From Rhodococcus sp. 06-462-5 (GTDB lineage: Bacteria; Actinomycetota; Actinomycetes; Mycobacteriales; Mycobacteriaceae), in assembly GCF_002258315.1 (NCBI RefSeq), contig NZ_NOYD01000050.1:186001-250000 (forward strand): a stretch of 64,000 nucleotides of DNA, read 5' to 3'. The notes beneath the pieces are model-generated. The model had not been told where the DNA came from and did not search any database. It saw only the letters and a program-made list of their open reading frames with translations. A program made the translations under genes and the position numbers. Below are positions 1 through 13,660 of the stretch, one piece after another (the stretch's first letter is position 1; each line of letters opens with the position of its first letter).

Positions 1-430
1 AGCCACCCTCGTTCATGACCGGCAGAACTGCACGCGCGAGCGAAGCGTAGCTCCACGCCGAGATCTCGAATGCCTTCGCGGCATCGGGTCCTGGGCCGTC
101 GAGGAACGGCTTCGCGTCAGGGCCCATCAGGGTGCGGGGAGCGAATGCGATCGAGTGCAGAACCCCGTCGATACCCTCGGGTGCCACTTCGCGTACGCGG
201 TCGGCCAGCGCCGCGAGGTGCTCCTCGTTGGTGGCGTCGAGCTCGATCGCCGGGGGAACCTCCTTGGGCAGACGCTGTGCGATGCGGTCGATGAGCCGAA
301 GCCGATCGAACCCGGTGATGATCACCTTTGCACCCTGCTCCTGCGCCATGGCAGCGGCGTGGAACGCGATCGAGGCATCGGTGATGATGCCGGTGATGAG
401 AATGGTCTTGCCTTCGAGCAATCCGCCCAT
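1..430 (-). CDS. inhA: InhA enoyl-ACP reductase, N-terminal part (cut by window edge)
   Basis: NADH-dependent enoyl-[acyl-carrier-protein] reductase of FAS-II, the last step of each elongation round that builds meromycolate chains; target of isoniazid in mycobacteria. Only the first 143 residues are inside the window. They begin [15 protein letters not shown] and contain the classical InhA pattern [13 protein letters not shown], then [13 protein letters not shown] and [13 protein letters not shown]. The catalytic Tyr and Lys lie beyond the left edge, so integrity cannot be judged. The ATG at 430 is preceded by AAGGAA with good spacing. The gene lies 57 bp downstream of fabG1 on the same strand, the mabA-inhA arrangement of mycolate producers. 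Confidence 0.95.
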   Translation of the reverse strand, partial: MGGLLEGKTILITGIITDASIAFHAAAMAQEQGAKVIITGFDRLRLIDRIAQRLPKEVPPAIELDATNEEHLAALADRVREVAPEGIDGVLHSIAFAPRTLMGPDAKPFLDGPGPDAAKAFEISAWSYASLARAVLPVMNEGG

Positions 431-487
431 GGTGCTGTGTTCCTTAAATCGGAGGTGAATGTCTGTATCGTTGCGCGAGAACGACTC

Positions 488-1276
<789 letters not shown>

Positions 1277-2269
1277 TCAGGGAAGTCGTTGCCTCATCAC
1301 CAACGCCGAACCGAGGCCGACCGAGATGCACAGGACACCGAGAATCAGCCATGGGCGCGAGGCGTCGCCACGGGTGATCTCGAATCCGATCTGCTCCTCG
1401 AGGGTGTCGTAGACATCTCTCAGATCCTCGAGTGACGACGCGGAGAAGAAGCTGCCGCCGGACAGATCCGCGATCTCACGCAACGACGGATCGTCGACGG
1501 GTACGGGGACGCGTTCGACGCCGTTGTCGTCCTCGATCTCGACCGAGCCGTAGCTGGTGCCGAACGAGATGGTGGAGATGGGCACGTTCTTGTCCTTGGC
1601 GGCACGCGCCGCGGTGTACCCGCCGCGTGGGTCGTCGAGGTTCTGCGGAACGGTCTGCTTACCGTCCGAGAGCAGCACGATGCGCGCAGGCGGTGCTGCG
1701 TCGCCGCCGCCGAGTATCGCTCCGAGGGTGTCGATCGACTGGAGCGAGGTGAAGATCGCCTCGCCGGTGGCCGTTCGCTCGCTGAGCTGCAACTTGTCGA
1801 TGGCGGATTTGGTGGCTTCGCGGTTGGCGGTGGGCGAGACCAGAACCGACGCCGTACCGGCGAACGCGACCAATCCGAGATTGATGCCTGGTGTCAGACC
1901 GTCGGCGAAGGATTTGGCTGCTTCCTGCGCCGCGGCCAATCGGGTCGGCTCGACGTCGGTGGCCTCCATGGACAGCGACACGTCGATCACGAGCATGACG
2001 GTCGCCCGGTTCCGCGGCACGCGTTGGTCGGCCGTGGGACCGGCCAACGCCACGGTCAGGAACATCAGTCCGACGAGGACGAGAGCCGTCGGCAGGTGCC
2101 GCAGGCGGTTGGGCCGATCGGGCGCGACGGACTCGAGCAGTTCCATGTTGGAGAACCGCAGTACGTGCTTCTGCTTGCGCCGCTGGATCCAGACGTAGCC
2201 GACCGTCAGTGCGACGACCACGACGAGAAAGCCCAACCACCACGGCGAGGCGAAATCGGTCAGGCTCAT
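1277..2269 (-). CDS. VWA-domain membrane protein (BatA / Rv1481-like)
   Basis: 330 residues. Hydrophobic segments at about 12-28 and 61-80 flank a short cytoplasmic stretch, a von Willebrand A domain follows (about 90-285), and a last membrane helix lies near 303-325. The MIDAS metal-binding signature is visible as DVSLS (DxSxS), with TATGEA and LLSDGKQT as later metal-site elements. Resembles mycobacterial Rv1481 and the BatA/aerotolerance family. These proteins accompany MoxR ATPases and DUF58 proteins and are thought to form a chaperone or metal-insertion module acting on the cell envelope; the substrate is unknown. Its ATG overlaps the DUF58 stop by 4 bp (ATGA), implying translational coupling. 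Confidence 0.85.
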   Translation of the reverse strand: MSLTDFASPWWLGFLVVVVALTVGYVWIQRRKQKHVLRFSNMELLESVAPDRPNRLRHLPTALVLVGLMFLTVALAGPTADQRVPRNRATVMLVIDVSLSMEATDVEPTRLAAAQEAAKSFADGLTPGINLGLVAFAGTASVLVSPTANREATKSAIDKLQLSERTATGEAIFTSLQSIDTLGAILGGGDAAPPARIVLLSDGKQTVPQNLDDPRGGYTAARAAKDKNVPISTISFGTSYGSVEIEDDNGVERVPVPVDDPSLREIADLSGGSFFSASSLEDLRDVYDTLEEQIGFEITRGDASRPWLILGVLCISVGLGSALVMRQRLP

Positions 2270-3264
2270 CGCGGCGCCCGCGCAGTGTTGGTGAACCCGG
2301 ACCCGATGGTGTGCCTGCGGGCGGTCACGAACCGTACGACGTCGGCGATCCAGTCACCGTCGGTGCGAAGCGTCAATCGAGGCGCGCCGCACCGCCGTAG
2401 GGCCTTCTCCACGTCGTCGCGGTGTGCCGCCGCTGCGCGCGCGAAATCTGCACGCAGCCGCGGTGTCGTACTGAATTCACGAGTGCGGCCGGATTCCGGA
2501 TCGTGGAGAACGACGTCACCGACGTCGGGCAGTTCCAGATCACGTGGGTCGAGTACCTCGACGGCCAGCACGTCGTGCCGAGCGGAGATCGCCCGCAGCG
2601 AGCGCTCCCAATCGATCGGCCCGAGAAAGTCGCTGATCACCACAGCCATTCCGCGGCGGCGTTCGGGCCGTCGCAACGCTTCGATGGCCGCGCGCAGGTC
2701 ACCGCGCACACCATCGGCCGCAGCCGGCGTGGTGGCAATGGCGCGAAGCATCGACTGAGTGTGCACGCGGCCGCCCCGGGCCGGTATGCGGTTGGTGTCG
2801 GAACCGGTGGCCACCACCGCGCCGATACGATTTCCGCCACCGCCGGACAGATGCGTGATGGCAGCCGAGGCCGCGACCGCGAGATCGCGCTTCTCGCACC
2901 CGGTGGTGCCGAAGTCGAGGCTGGCCGACAGGTCGACCACGAGCCAGGTCTCCAGCTCACGGTCTGCCACGGACATCCGCACGTGCGGATGCGTCGTACG
3001 TGCGGTGACCGACCAGTCCATCTGGCGAACGTCGTCGCCCGGCTGGTACTCCCTGGCGTCGCCCGGCTCGGATCCAGGACCGGGGATCAATCCGAGATGG
3101 TCACCGTGCAGCACCCCGTCCAGCCGTCGACGCACCGTCAGTTCCAGGGTCCGCAGTGCTGCGGCCAGCTTCGGATCACGCAGCTCACCCGAGCGGAACG
3201 ACGGTGGTCGGGCGACGACGGCTCGCCGCCCTGCGGTCGGGGAGGCGGTGTCGGGTCCGCTCAC
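2266..3264 (-). CDS. DUF58 protein of the MoxR cluster (Rv1480-like)
   Basis: 332 residues, soluble. The hallmark DUF58 segment is visible: [20 protein letters not shown], then [14 protein letters not shown], followed by a VWA-like fold ([13 protein letters not shown]). DUF58 proteins are almost always encoded with a MoxR AAA+ ATPase and VWA proteins; biochemical function is unproven. It overlaps both neighbours by 4 bp (moxR upstream, VWA gene downstream), so the three are one translationally coupled operon. Start taken at 3264 (GTG) because it matches the coupling. The ends of the coding region are firm; only the molecular role is unknown. Confidence 0.85.
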   Translation of the reverse strand: MSGPDTASPTAGRRAVVARPPSFRSGELRDPKLAAALRTLELTVRRRLDGVLHGDHLGLIPGPGSEPGDAREYQPGDDVRQMDWSVTARTTHPHVRMSVADRELETWLVVDLSASLDFGTTGCEKRDLAVAASAAITHLSGGGGNRIGAVVATGSDTNRIPARGGRVHTQSMLRAIATTPAAADGVRGDLRAAIEALRRPERRRGMAVVISDFLGPIDWERSLRAISARHDVLAVEVLDPRDLELPDVGDVVLHDPESGRTREFSTTPRLRADFARAAAAHRDDVEKALRRCGAPRLTLRTDGDWIADVVRFVTARRHTIGSGFTNTARAPR

Positions 3265-4601
3265 TGCCCCGGCGTACCGATCGATGATCCGTCACCCGAC
3301 GGCTTCTGCAGAGACGGTGCGGGCTGGCCGTAGGGCCCGGCCTGCGGATGGTGCTGGGGACCGGGATGCTGGGGGCCGGGCTGCTGGGGCGCAGGAGGTT
3401 GGCCCTGGCCGGGAAACTGACCGGGTGCCGGAAACTGCCCCTGGGTCGGGTAGGGCCCCTGCGGCTGACGACCGTCGAAGTGCTGCCCGTCCGGGCCCGC
3501 TCCGTTGCTCTGCGGCACCGGTACCGCCTGCGGCGACACCTGCGGCAACCCGACGGTCTGCAGCACCCGGGAGATGACCGTCTCGGGTGTCACCTCGTCG
3601 GCGAGGGCGTCGTAGGATAGCACTAGACGGTGCCGGAGCACGTCGGGAATGACCTCGAGTACGTCCTGGGGAACGACGTAGTCGCGACCCCGGAGCAGAG
3701 CCAGCGCGCGGGAGGCCGCGATGATGCCGAGCGTCGCGCGGGGCGATGCACCGTACGCGATCCAGCTGGCCACGTCGTCCATACCGAATTGCTCGGGGGT
3801 ACGGGTAGCGGCGATGACCCGCACCACGTAGTCGACGAGCGCGTGGTGCACGAACACCGAGCTGGCCAGATTCTGCAGGCGGACCAACTCGACCGGGTCG
3901 AGGATCTGCTTGGGCTCGGGGGCCTTGATGCCCATGCGGTAGACGATCTCGCGTTCTTCCTCGACCGTCGGGTAGTCGACGACGATCTTGAACAGGAACC
4001 TGTCTCGCTGAGCTTCGGGAAGGGGGTACACACCCTCGTTCTCGATGGGGTTCTGCGTTGCCATCACCAGGAACGGGTCGGGCATCGGGAACGTCTTGCC
4101 GCCGATGGTCACGTGTCGTTCCGCCATGACCTCGAGCAGTGCGGACTGCACTTTGGCCGGCGCACGGTTGATCTCGTCGGCCAGTACGAAGTTGGCCACG
4201 ACGGGTCCGAGTTCGGTGTCGAACTCCTCGCGGCCCTGACGGTAGATGCGGGTGCCGACGAGGTCGGTCGGCACCAGGTCGGGAGTGAACTGAACTCGCG
4301 AGAACGACCCACCCACCACCCGTGCGAAGGTCTCGACGGCCAGGGTCTTGGCGACACCGGGAACGCCCTCGAGCAACACGTGTCCGCGGGCGAGCAACCC
4401 CACCAGAATGCGCTCGACCAACCGATCCTGACCGACGATGACGCGCTTGACCTCGTACACGGCCTTCTCGAGAAGCTGGACGTCCTCGGCCAGGGCCGGA
4501 CTGTCCACTCGCTTCGGCTCCACACTCGGTGGATTCGGAGTCGGAGACTCGACTCGCGTCGACCCCTCGTCGTTCGAAATCCGGCCGTCACGTGATGTCA
4601 C
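3261..4601 (-). CDS. moxR: MoxR-family AAA+ ATPase
   Basis: 446 residues. AAA+ ATPase of the MoxR class, a chaperone-like motor working with VWA/DUF58 partners. Walker A GVPGVAKT (near residue 80) and Walker B LADEIN (near 140) are intact, followed by the MoxR signature ATQNPIE and PLPEAQRDRFLFK. The last roughly 85 residues are an unusual low-complexity Pro/Gln/Gly tail (GQFPAPGQFPGQGQPPAPQQ), longer than in mycobacterial MoxR1 (377 residues). Start chosen at GTG 4601; a TTG one codon upstream is possible. Lies 121 bp downstream of the ripA-like gene and overlaps DUF58. In mycobacteria ripA-ripB-moxR1 are neighbours, which ties this ATPase to peptidoglycan remodelling. Confidence 0.92.
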   Translation of the reverse strand: MTSRDGRISNDEGSTRVESPTPNPPSVEPKRVDSPALAEDVQLLEKAVYEVKRVIVGQDRLVERILVGLLARGHVLLEGVPGVAKTLAVETFARVVGGSFSRVQFTPDLVPTDLVGTRIYRQGREEFDTELGPVVANFVLADEINRAPAKVQSALLEVMAERHVTIGGKTFPMPDPFLVMATQNPIENEGVYPLPEAQRDRFLFKIVVDYPTVEEEREIVYRMGIKAPEPKQILDPVELVRLQNLASSVFVHHALVDYVVRVIAATRTPEQFGMDDVASWIAYGASPRATLGIIAASRALALLRGRDYVVPQDVLEVIPDVLRHRLVLSYDALADEVTPETVISRVLQTVGLPQVSPQAVPVPQSNGAGPDGQHFDGRQPQGPYPTQGQFPAPGQFPGQGQPPAPQQPGPQHPGPQHHPQAGPYGQPAPSLQKPSGDGSSIGTPGQ

Positions 4602-4722
4602 CAAGAATTCACCGCTTTCAGTCGATCGTCGTCGGGCTCGTTTCGTACCGCCGCAATCAACTATTCCAGGTGATCGGTATGCGCGCCGAAAGGCACCCCC
4701 GACGCGCGCGCCGGATCCGCGC

Positions 4723-6252
4723 TCAGGACACCATGCGCACGGCGTACGGCGTCATTCCGCTGTAACGCACGTCGGACACCTTGACCACCGAACCCGATTG
4801 CGGGGCTTCGAGCATCTTGCCGTCGCCGAGGTAGAGCGCGACGTGTTGGCTGGCGTTGGGTCCGTAGAAGATCATGTCGCCGCGCTTCATCTCCGAGGAC
4901 GGCACCTGCTTACCGGCGGTGTATTGGTAGCCGGTGTAGTGCGGCAGCGAGATACCCAGTCCTGCGAAGGCGTAGATCATCAGTCCCGAGCAGTCGAAGC
5001 CGACCTTGTTGTAATCGCCGTAGCTGTCTGCGACTCCACCGTCCCTGATGCCCTTGGTCGGTCCGTTCTCGTCACCGCCGCCCCAGGAGTACGGCACACC
5101 GAGTTGGCTCATTCCGCGGTCGATCGCCAATTCGACGGCTGCGCTTCCGGTGACCGACGGGGTCGTGGACGTCTTCGGTTTGGTGGGCGTCTTCGGCGTG
5201 GTGGTCGTCTTGGGCGTGGTGGGGGTGGTCGCGGTCGAGCTGTTCGAGTCGGTAGACGAACTCGAATCGTCGTCCACGTCCACGTGCGAGCGCTGGCCCT
5301 CGGCGATGGCAGCCGCGCGTTGCTGCGCCGCCAGATTTGCCGACACTCGCGCAGCTGCCTGCACAGCGGCTTCCTTCGCTGCGGCCGTGGCGGCGGCGAT
5401 GGCCGCGTCCTCGGCCGCCTTTTGCGCCTCCCAGTCGCCGTATGCGGCTCGCTGGTCCTGCAGACCGGCGACGTTGCTGCGGGCGGCATCGAGTTCGGTC
5501 TGCGCCGAGTCGCGCTCCGATTCGATCGTGGCCTTCCGGTCGGCCTCTGCCTGCAGTGCTGCCTGCGCCTCGGCGATGGCCTGCTCGGCCTCCGCCTTCT
5601 TTGCCTCTGCTTCCGAGGCAGCGGCGTCGGCCTGCTGCTTGGACTCACGCGCTGCCGAGTCGCGGTTCGCCTGCTCGGTACGGGCTCGCTGTAGGCCGTC
5701 GAGTACTGCGTTCTGGCTGTTGGAGAGGACCTTCAGGACCTGGGCGCGGTCGAGGATGTCGTCCGGTCCGCTCGATCCAAGGAACGACGCCATCGAGGCG
5801 ACGCCCGAGCCCTGGGTGTAGCTGGATTTGGCGAACTCGTCGAACTTGGCCTGGGCTGCCTGGATCTGGGTGCCCGCGTCGGCGAGAGCCTGCTGCGCGG
5901 CGCCGACTATCGCGGCAGCGACATCGGCCGCGTCACGTGCATTCTGCAGATCGACCAGGGCCTTGTTGACGCCTTCTCGCTTCGACGCGACCTCGTCGTC
6001 GAGTTGGGCGAGTTGCTGATTGGCCGAGGCGATCGCGTCGATCAGCTGGCCGACCCGGCCCAGGCTCGAGTCGACGGCGCTGCCCGCGGCTGCGAGGTCG
6101 GTGTCCGAGGGGTTGGGCGGTGGCGGTGGTACCGCCGCGGCAACCCCGGGAAGGGTCGCCATCAACGCGAGTACGAGGCCTGCGCCTACCAGTACGAATC
6201 GGGTACGGACGAGTGCACGGCGGTGAGTTCCGCGGACTTGACGTCGGCTCAC
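4723..6252 (-). CDS. ripA: Secreted NlpC/P60 peptidoglycan endopeptidase (RipA-like)
   Basis: 509 residues. N-terminal Sec signal peptide (RR-rich start, hydrophobic core, cleavage likely near GVAAAVPPPP). A long Ala/Glu/Gln-rich coiled coil follows (about 55-310), like the auto-inhibitory region of RipA, then a Ser/Thr/Pro/Lys linker (about 325-370), then a C-terminal NlpC/P60 domain. Catalytic Cys421 in FDCSGLM and His470 in SQHVALYLG; Glu482 fits the third residue. Predicted to cut the D-Glu-mDAP bond in stem peptides for daughter-cell separation. Symbol given by similarity and context (Rv1476-like gene upstream, moxR downstream). A second hydrolase, ripB, which follows ripA in mycobacteria, is absent here. 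Confidence 0.88.
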   Translation of the reverse strand: MSRRQVRGTHRRALVRTRFVLVGAGLVLALMATLPGVAAAVPPPPPNPSDTDLAAAGSAVDSSLGRVGQLIDAIASANQQLAQLDDEVASKREGVNKALVDLQNARDAADVAAAIVGAAQQALADAGTQIQAAQAKFDEFAKSSYTQGSGVASMASFLGSSGPDDILDRAQVLKVLSNSQNAVLDGLQRARTEQANRDSAARESKQQADAAASEAEAKKAEAEQAIAEAQAALQAEADRKATIESERDSAQTELDAARSNVAGLQDQRAAYGDWEAQKAAEDAAIAAATAAAKEAAVQAAARVSANLAAQQRAAAIAEGQRSHVDVDDDSSSSTDSNSSTATTPTTPKTTTTPKTPTKPKTSTTPSVTGSAAVELAIDRGMSQLGVPYSWGGGDENGPTKGIRDGGVADSYGDYNKVGFDCSGLMIYAFAGLGISLPHYTGYQYTAGKQVPSSEMKRGDMIFYGPNASQHVALYLGDGKMLEAPQSGSVVKVSDVRYSGMTPYAVRMVS

Positions 6253-6691
6253 AAATGTCTCCCTCGGGTCCGGCAGTCACTCGGGTTCGCGTCGAACCGT
6301 CGTGCCGTCGAGGTGCTCTCCGTCCTCCACCCCGATCGCAGGTGACGGTGAGCGTTCTCGCCGGGCAGGAAAGAAACACGCAGCAATACGACAGGTGCGA
6401 ACCACGTCAGTCACACCCGAAGCAGTGGCCTCCCGAGTTCCCCACGGATGACAACCGCCTTCTGCGACACTCCTTCCCCAGCAGTGCCAATGGCACCGTA
6501 CGACACTTCGCACCCTAAAGAAACTCCAGTCACAAATGACACATTGGTAATTTCACCAGGCACAACGCCGTGAACTCGGGGTTTACCGGAAACAATTTTT
6601 CCGACTTTTTCGGATGACCACACGGTCACGATCGGGACCGGGTCGAACGAGGTGGGCGTCGGTCAGCCGAACGACACTCGGGCGAGCGTGT
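6253..6691. other. Non-coding 439-bp stretch upstream of ripA-like gene
   Basis: No convincing gene: short frames here lack codon bias, start signals and known motifs. It should hold the ripA promoter and leader. A local A+T-rich patch lies at about 6580-6615, containing a small stem CGGAAA/TTTCCG (6587-6592 with 6598-6603), just after the stop of the 6692-7234 gene, possibly a weak terminator. I looked for the c-di-AMP (ydaO) riboswitch that precedes some actinobacterial cell-wall hydrolase genes and did not find its conserved core. Confidence 0.4.
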
Positions 6692-7234
6692 TCAGTCGGC
6701 GACGGACTCGCTGTGCGCGCGGTCGTTCGACTCCGAACGCGAGCGATATCTGCGGACCTTGACGACAGCAGTCAGAGTCGCGACCGCGGCGACCACGACG
6801 ACCAGGCCGCCCGTGAGCAGACCCCACGGTGTCTGATCCTCGACGAGGGTGTCGACGAAGTTGTCGGCAGCGACGACGTGGTTGCCGGTGTAGGTACGGT
6901 CCTGGCCTGCTTCGAGCGTCACTCGACTGATCGAGTCGCTGAACGTACCCACCTGCCCTGGGCTGAGCACGAGAACCGTGCCGCCCTCACGCGCTCCGAC
7001 CGCGGTGGCGAGATCTCGAAGTTGCGAGTCGTGACGAGGTTCGGTCGGCACGATCACGATGCTCAGATCGATGCCGTGGTCCTCGGCGCGCGCGACGGCT
7101 GCGGACAACCCGGCTTGCTCGTCGGCGGGGGCACTGATGCCGGACTCGCGGACCGTTGCGACGATGCTGTCGACGTCCAGACCTGCCGGTATGTCGGTGG
7201 CAAGTGGGGAAACGGCGTGAATCGGCTCAGGCAT
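6692..7234 (-). CDS. Conserved membrane protein, Rv1476-like
   Basis: 180 residues. An N-terminal soluble domain (about 1-130) is followed by one transmembrane helix near 135-158 (WGLLTGGLVVVVAAVATLTA) and a short basic, serine-rich tail. Matches the mycobacterial Rv1476 family, conserved next to ripA in mycolate-producing actinomycetes; function unknown. The soluble part contains ATVRESGISAPADEQAGL and a Rossmann-like strand LSIVIVPTEP, but no catalytic motif I recognise. Same strand as the ripA-like gene, 439 bp upstream, divergent from acn. A role in envelope processes is inferred only from neighbourhood. Confidence 0.8.
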   Translation of the reverse strand: MPEPIHAVSPLATDIPAGLDVDSIVATVRESGISAPADEQAGLSAAVARAEDHGIDLSIVIVPTEPRHDSQLRDLATAVGAREGGTVLVLSPGQVGTFSDSISRVTLEAGQDRTYTGNHVVAADNFVDTLVEDQTPWGLLTGGLVVVVAAVATLTAVVKVRRYRSRSESNDRAHSESVAD

Positions 7235-7416
7235 CTCTCGTCCAGTCGGTAGGAACCAGTCGGGTCGAACCCTACGTCACCGCCACGCCCGAACCTGGTA
7301 GGCCCGCAGGTCCGGCATCGCTACTGAGGTCGCCCTTCATTGCGCAGCCGGAAGCACTACGTGAGGATCGTCGTGTGGAGCGGTCTCTCGATACCCACCG
7401 AGAACTCGACCGCAGG

Positions 7417-7445
7417 TTTTCACAGGACAAGCGTACTGTTAGACT
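7417..7445 (+). promoter_or_regulatory. Predicted acn promoter
   Basis: -35 TTTTCA (7417-7422) and -10 TAGACT (7440-7445) are separated by 17 bp. The spacer consists of the AcnR-type operator at 7423-7438. Each hexamer matches consensus at four of six positions. Transcription is inferred to start near 7452. Confidence 0.5.
7423..7438 (+). promoter_or_regulatory. AcnR operator upstream of acn
   Basis: CAGGACAAGCGTACTG is an imperfect inverted repeat. It fits the AcnR operator consensus described for Corynebacterium glutamicum, CAGNACnnncGTACTG, at every specified position (consensus recalled from the literature). It lies exactly between the predicted -35 and -10 of acn, and the acnR gene is directly downstream of acn, so repression by blocking RNA polymerase is strongly suggested. 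Confidence 0.8.
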
Positions 7446-7582
7446 TCCATCGAGACACTGACCGTGCGTCCGCCTCGAACTCTCGCTGGCGAGATTCGAG
7501 GCCGAGGCCCGCAGTCAGCGCCTCGCTTCAACCGTCGACACAGCCCCGTCGGCGGTGTGCCTCATAGACGAGTGGAGCTGAA

Positions 7583-10393
<2,811 letters not shown>

Positions 10394-10420
10394 GTGCGCG
10401 TCGTCTGACGTATGCCTCGA

Positions 10421-10468
10421 ACGGCGATGGGCCCGGAACCGACAACGTGTTTCCGGGCCCATCGCCGT
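10421..10468 (+). terminator. Perfect 18-bp hairpin between acnA and acnR
   Basis: Arms ACGGCGATGGGCCCGGAA (10421-10438) and its exact complement (10451-10468) enclose a 12-nt loop. No U-tract follows, as is common in high-G+C actinobacteria. It lies 27 bp after the acn stop and 38 bp before the acnR GTG, so it probably terminates or attenuates read-through from acn into acnR. Confidence 0.7.
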
Positions 10469-10506
10469 ATCGGTCGAGGCCCTCATCGAAAGTAGGAAAC
10501 CCACAC

Positions 10507-11073
10507 GTGCCCAAGGTCAGCGAAGACCACCTGGCTGCCCGTCGAAGCGAAATTCTCGACGGCGCGCGTAAGTGCTTCGGCGAGTTCGGTTACGAAGGCG
10601 CGACAGTACGGCGTCTCGAAGAGGCCACCGGCCTGTCGCGCGGAGCCATATTCCACCACTTCAAGGACAAGGACGGACTCTTCCTCGCGCTGGCACAGGA
10701 AGATGCCCGACGCATGGCCGAGGTCGCTGCCACCCAGGGTCTGGTGCAGGTGATGCGAGACATGCTGGCGCAACCCGAACAATTCGAGTGGCTCGGAACG
10801 CGGCTCGAGATCACCCGGCGATTGCGCACGGACGCGGACTTCCGGACCAGCTGGGCCGAACGCTCTGCGGAGCTGACCGACGCGACACTCGGACGGCTCG
10901 AGCGTCAGAAGACCGCAGGAAGACTGCGCGACGACGTACCCAACGACGTCCTCGCCGACTACCTCGATCTCGTGCTCGACGGCCTGGTGGCCCGCATCGC
11001 GTCCGGCCACGGCGGGTCGAACCTCGCAGCGATCCTGGACCTGGTCGAGGAATCGGTCCGCAGGCAGGACTGA
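10507..11073 (+). CDS. acnR: AcnR, TetR-family repressor of aconitase
   Basis: 188 residues, the same length as C. glutamicum AcnR. The N-terminal TetR helix-turn-helix contains GYEGATVRRLEEATGLSRGA and IFHHFKDKDGLF, nearly the AcnR sequence; the ligand-binding C-terminal domain ends LDLVEESVRRQD. The frame is open from 10447, but the GTG at 10507, with AGGA about 10 nt upstream, gives the family N-terminus. AcnR is known to repress acn, and citrate/Mg or iron status affects it in Corynebacterium. The position right after acn and the operator upstream of acn support the same circuit. Converges with the ABC-F gene, with 10 bp between the stops. Confidence 0.92.
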   Translation: MPKVSEDHLAARRSEILDGARKCFGEFGYEGATVRRLEEATGLSRGAIFHHFKDKDGLFLALAQEDARRMAEVAATQGLVQVMRDMLAQPEQFEWLGTRLEITRRLRTDADFRTSWAERSAELTDATLGRLERQKTAGRLRDDVPNDVLADYLDLVLDGLVARIASGHGGSNLAAILDLVEESVRRQD

Positions 11074-11083
11074 ACCCGCCCGT

Positions 11084-12715
<1,632 letters not shown>

Positions 12716-12858
12716 GCGTGAGCTCCTAGCGATTGCCGAACAAGATCGTTGCCCGTCGACCGACGGGCGAACTTTAGGTGCGCCGCCGAACGGCACAGCA
12801 AACCCCCATTTTAGCTCAGCATTCACGGGCCCTCACCCAGGAACGACGGTGACACCGG

Positions 12859-12864
12859 TAACGT
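12859..12864 (+). promoter_or_regulatory. -10-like TAACGT before the SDR gene
   Basis: TAACGT ends 7 nt before the ATG at 12872, and there is no Shine-Dalgarno sequence; a leaderless transcript is inferred. No clear -35. Confidence 0.4.
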
Positions 12865-12871
12865 CTGATCG

Positions 12872-13660
12872 ATGACCGACGCCCCCGAAACAGTCAGCTC
12901 TTCCAGCGCGCCGATCCCCGACCTCACCGGGCGCACCGCACTCGTCACCGGCGGCAGCCGTGGCATCGGAAAGGCCATCGCCGCGGAACTGCTCGCTCGC
13001 GGCGCGAACGTCGCCATCACCGCTCGCAAGCGCGAACCTCTGGTTGCGGCGGCAGCGGAACTCGGCGATTCCGTGCTCGCGATCGACGGTAATGCAGGCG
13101 ACCCGGAGCACCGACGCACCGCGGTGGCGAGCACTGTGGAGACTTTCGGTTCGCTGGACATCCTGGTCAACAACACCGGCATCAACCCGGTCTACGGCTC
13201 GCTGATGGATGCCGACCTGGCCGGCGTGAGCAAGATCTTCGACACGAACGTCGTGGGTACTCTCGGCTTCGTCCAGCAGGCGTTCCATGCCTGGATGGGC
13301 GAGCACGGCGGCGCGATCGTCAACATCGCCAGCGTGGCAGGCATCCGCTCCACCGGCGTGATCGCCGCGTACGGCGCGTCCAAGGCCGCTCTGATCCGTC
13401 TCACCGAGGAGCTCGCCTGGCAGCTCGGCCCGGAGATTCGCGTCAATGCCGTGGCACCGGGCGTGGTGAAGACGAAGTTCGCCGAGGCTCTCGTCGCCAA
13501 TGGAGAAGACGCGGCAGCGGCCGGCTACCCGATGAAGCGCCTCGGAAACCCGGAGGACGTAGCGGCCCTGGTGGCCTTCCTGGTGTCGGACGCGTCGTCC
13601 TGGATCACCGGGGAGACCGTGCGCGTGGACGGTGGTTTGCTCGCCACCGGCGGAATGTGA
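12872..13660 (+). CDS. Short-chain dehydrogenase/reductase
   Basis: 262 residues, classical SDR. NAD(P) motif TGGSRGIG near residue 27, NNTG at about 97-100, catalytic Ser in NIASVAGI, and Tyr/Lys in YGASK. It ends with RVDGGLLATGGM, the usual SDR C-terminus. An Arg after the first strand (ITARKRE) suggests NADP preference. Resembles DHRS4-type carbonyl reductases but the substrate cannot be assigned. Its stop overlaps the ATG of the lycopene cyclase (ATGA), so the two are translationally coupled and may serve one pathway. The trio SDR-cyclase-Ku interrupts the order expected from mycobacteria. Confidence 0.85.
   Translation: MTDAPETVSSSSAPIPDLTGRTALVTGGSRGIGKAIAAELLARGANVAITARKREPLVAAAAELGDSVLAIDGNAGDPEHRRTAVASTVETFGSLDILVNNTGINPVYGSLMDADLAGVSKIFDTNVVGTLGFVQQAFHAWMGEHGGAIVNIASVAGIRSTGVIAAYGASKAALIRLTEELAWQLGPEIRVNAVAPGVVKTKFAEALVANGEDAAAAGYPMKRLGNPEDVAALVAFLVSDASSWITGETVRVDGGLLATGGM

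Larger units (their letters stand above)
7235..7582. other. Divergent intergenic region, acn promoter region
   Basis: 348 bp between the divergent Rv1476-like gene and acn. It contains the acn promoter with its AcnR-type operator (separate entries) and an untranslated leader of roughly 130 nt before the acn GTG. No open frame here looks coding. Confidence 0.6.

Noticed and set aside
6253-6691. c-di-AMP (ydaO/yuaA) riboswitch before the ripA-like gene
   Set aside because: A GGGGAAC-type stretch is present, but I could not find the conserved GACAGCTAACCTCG-like core or the expected pairing.
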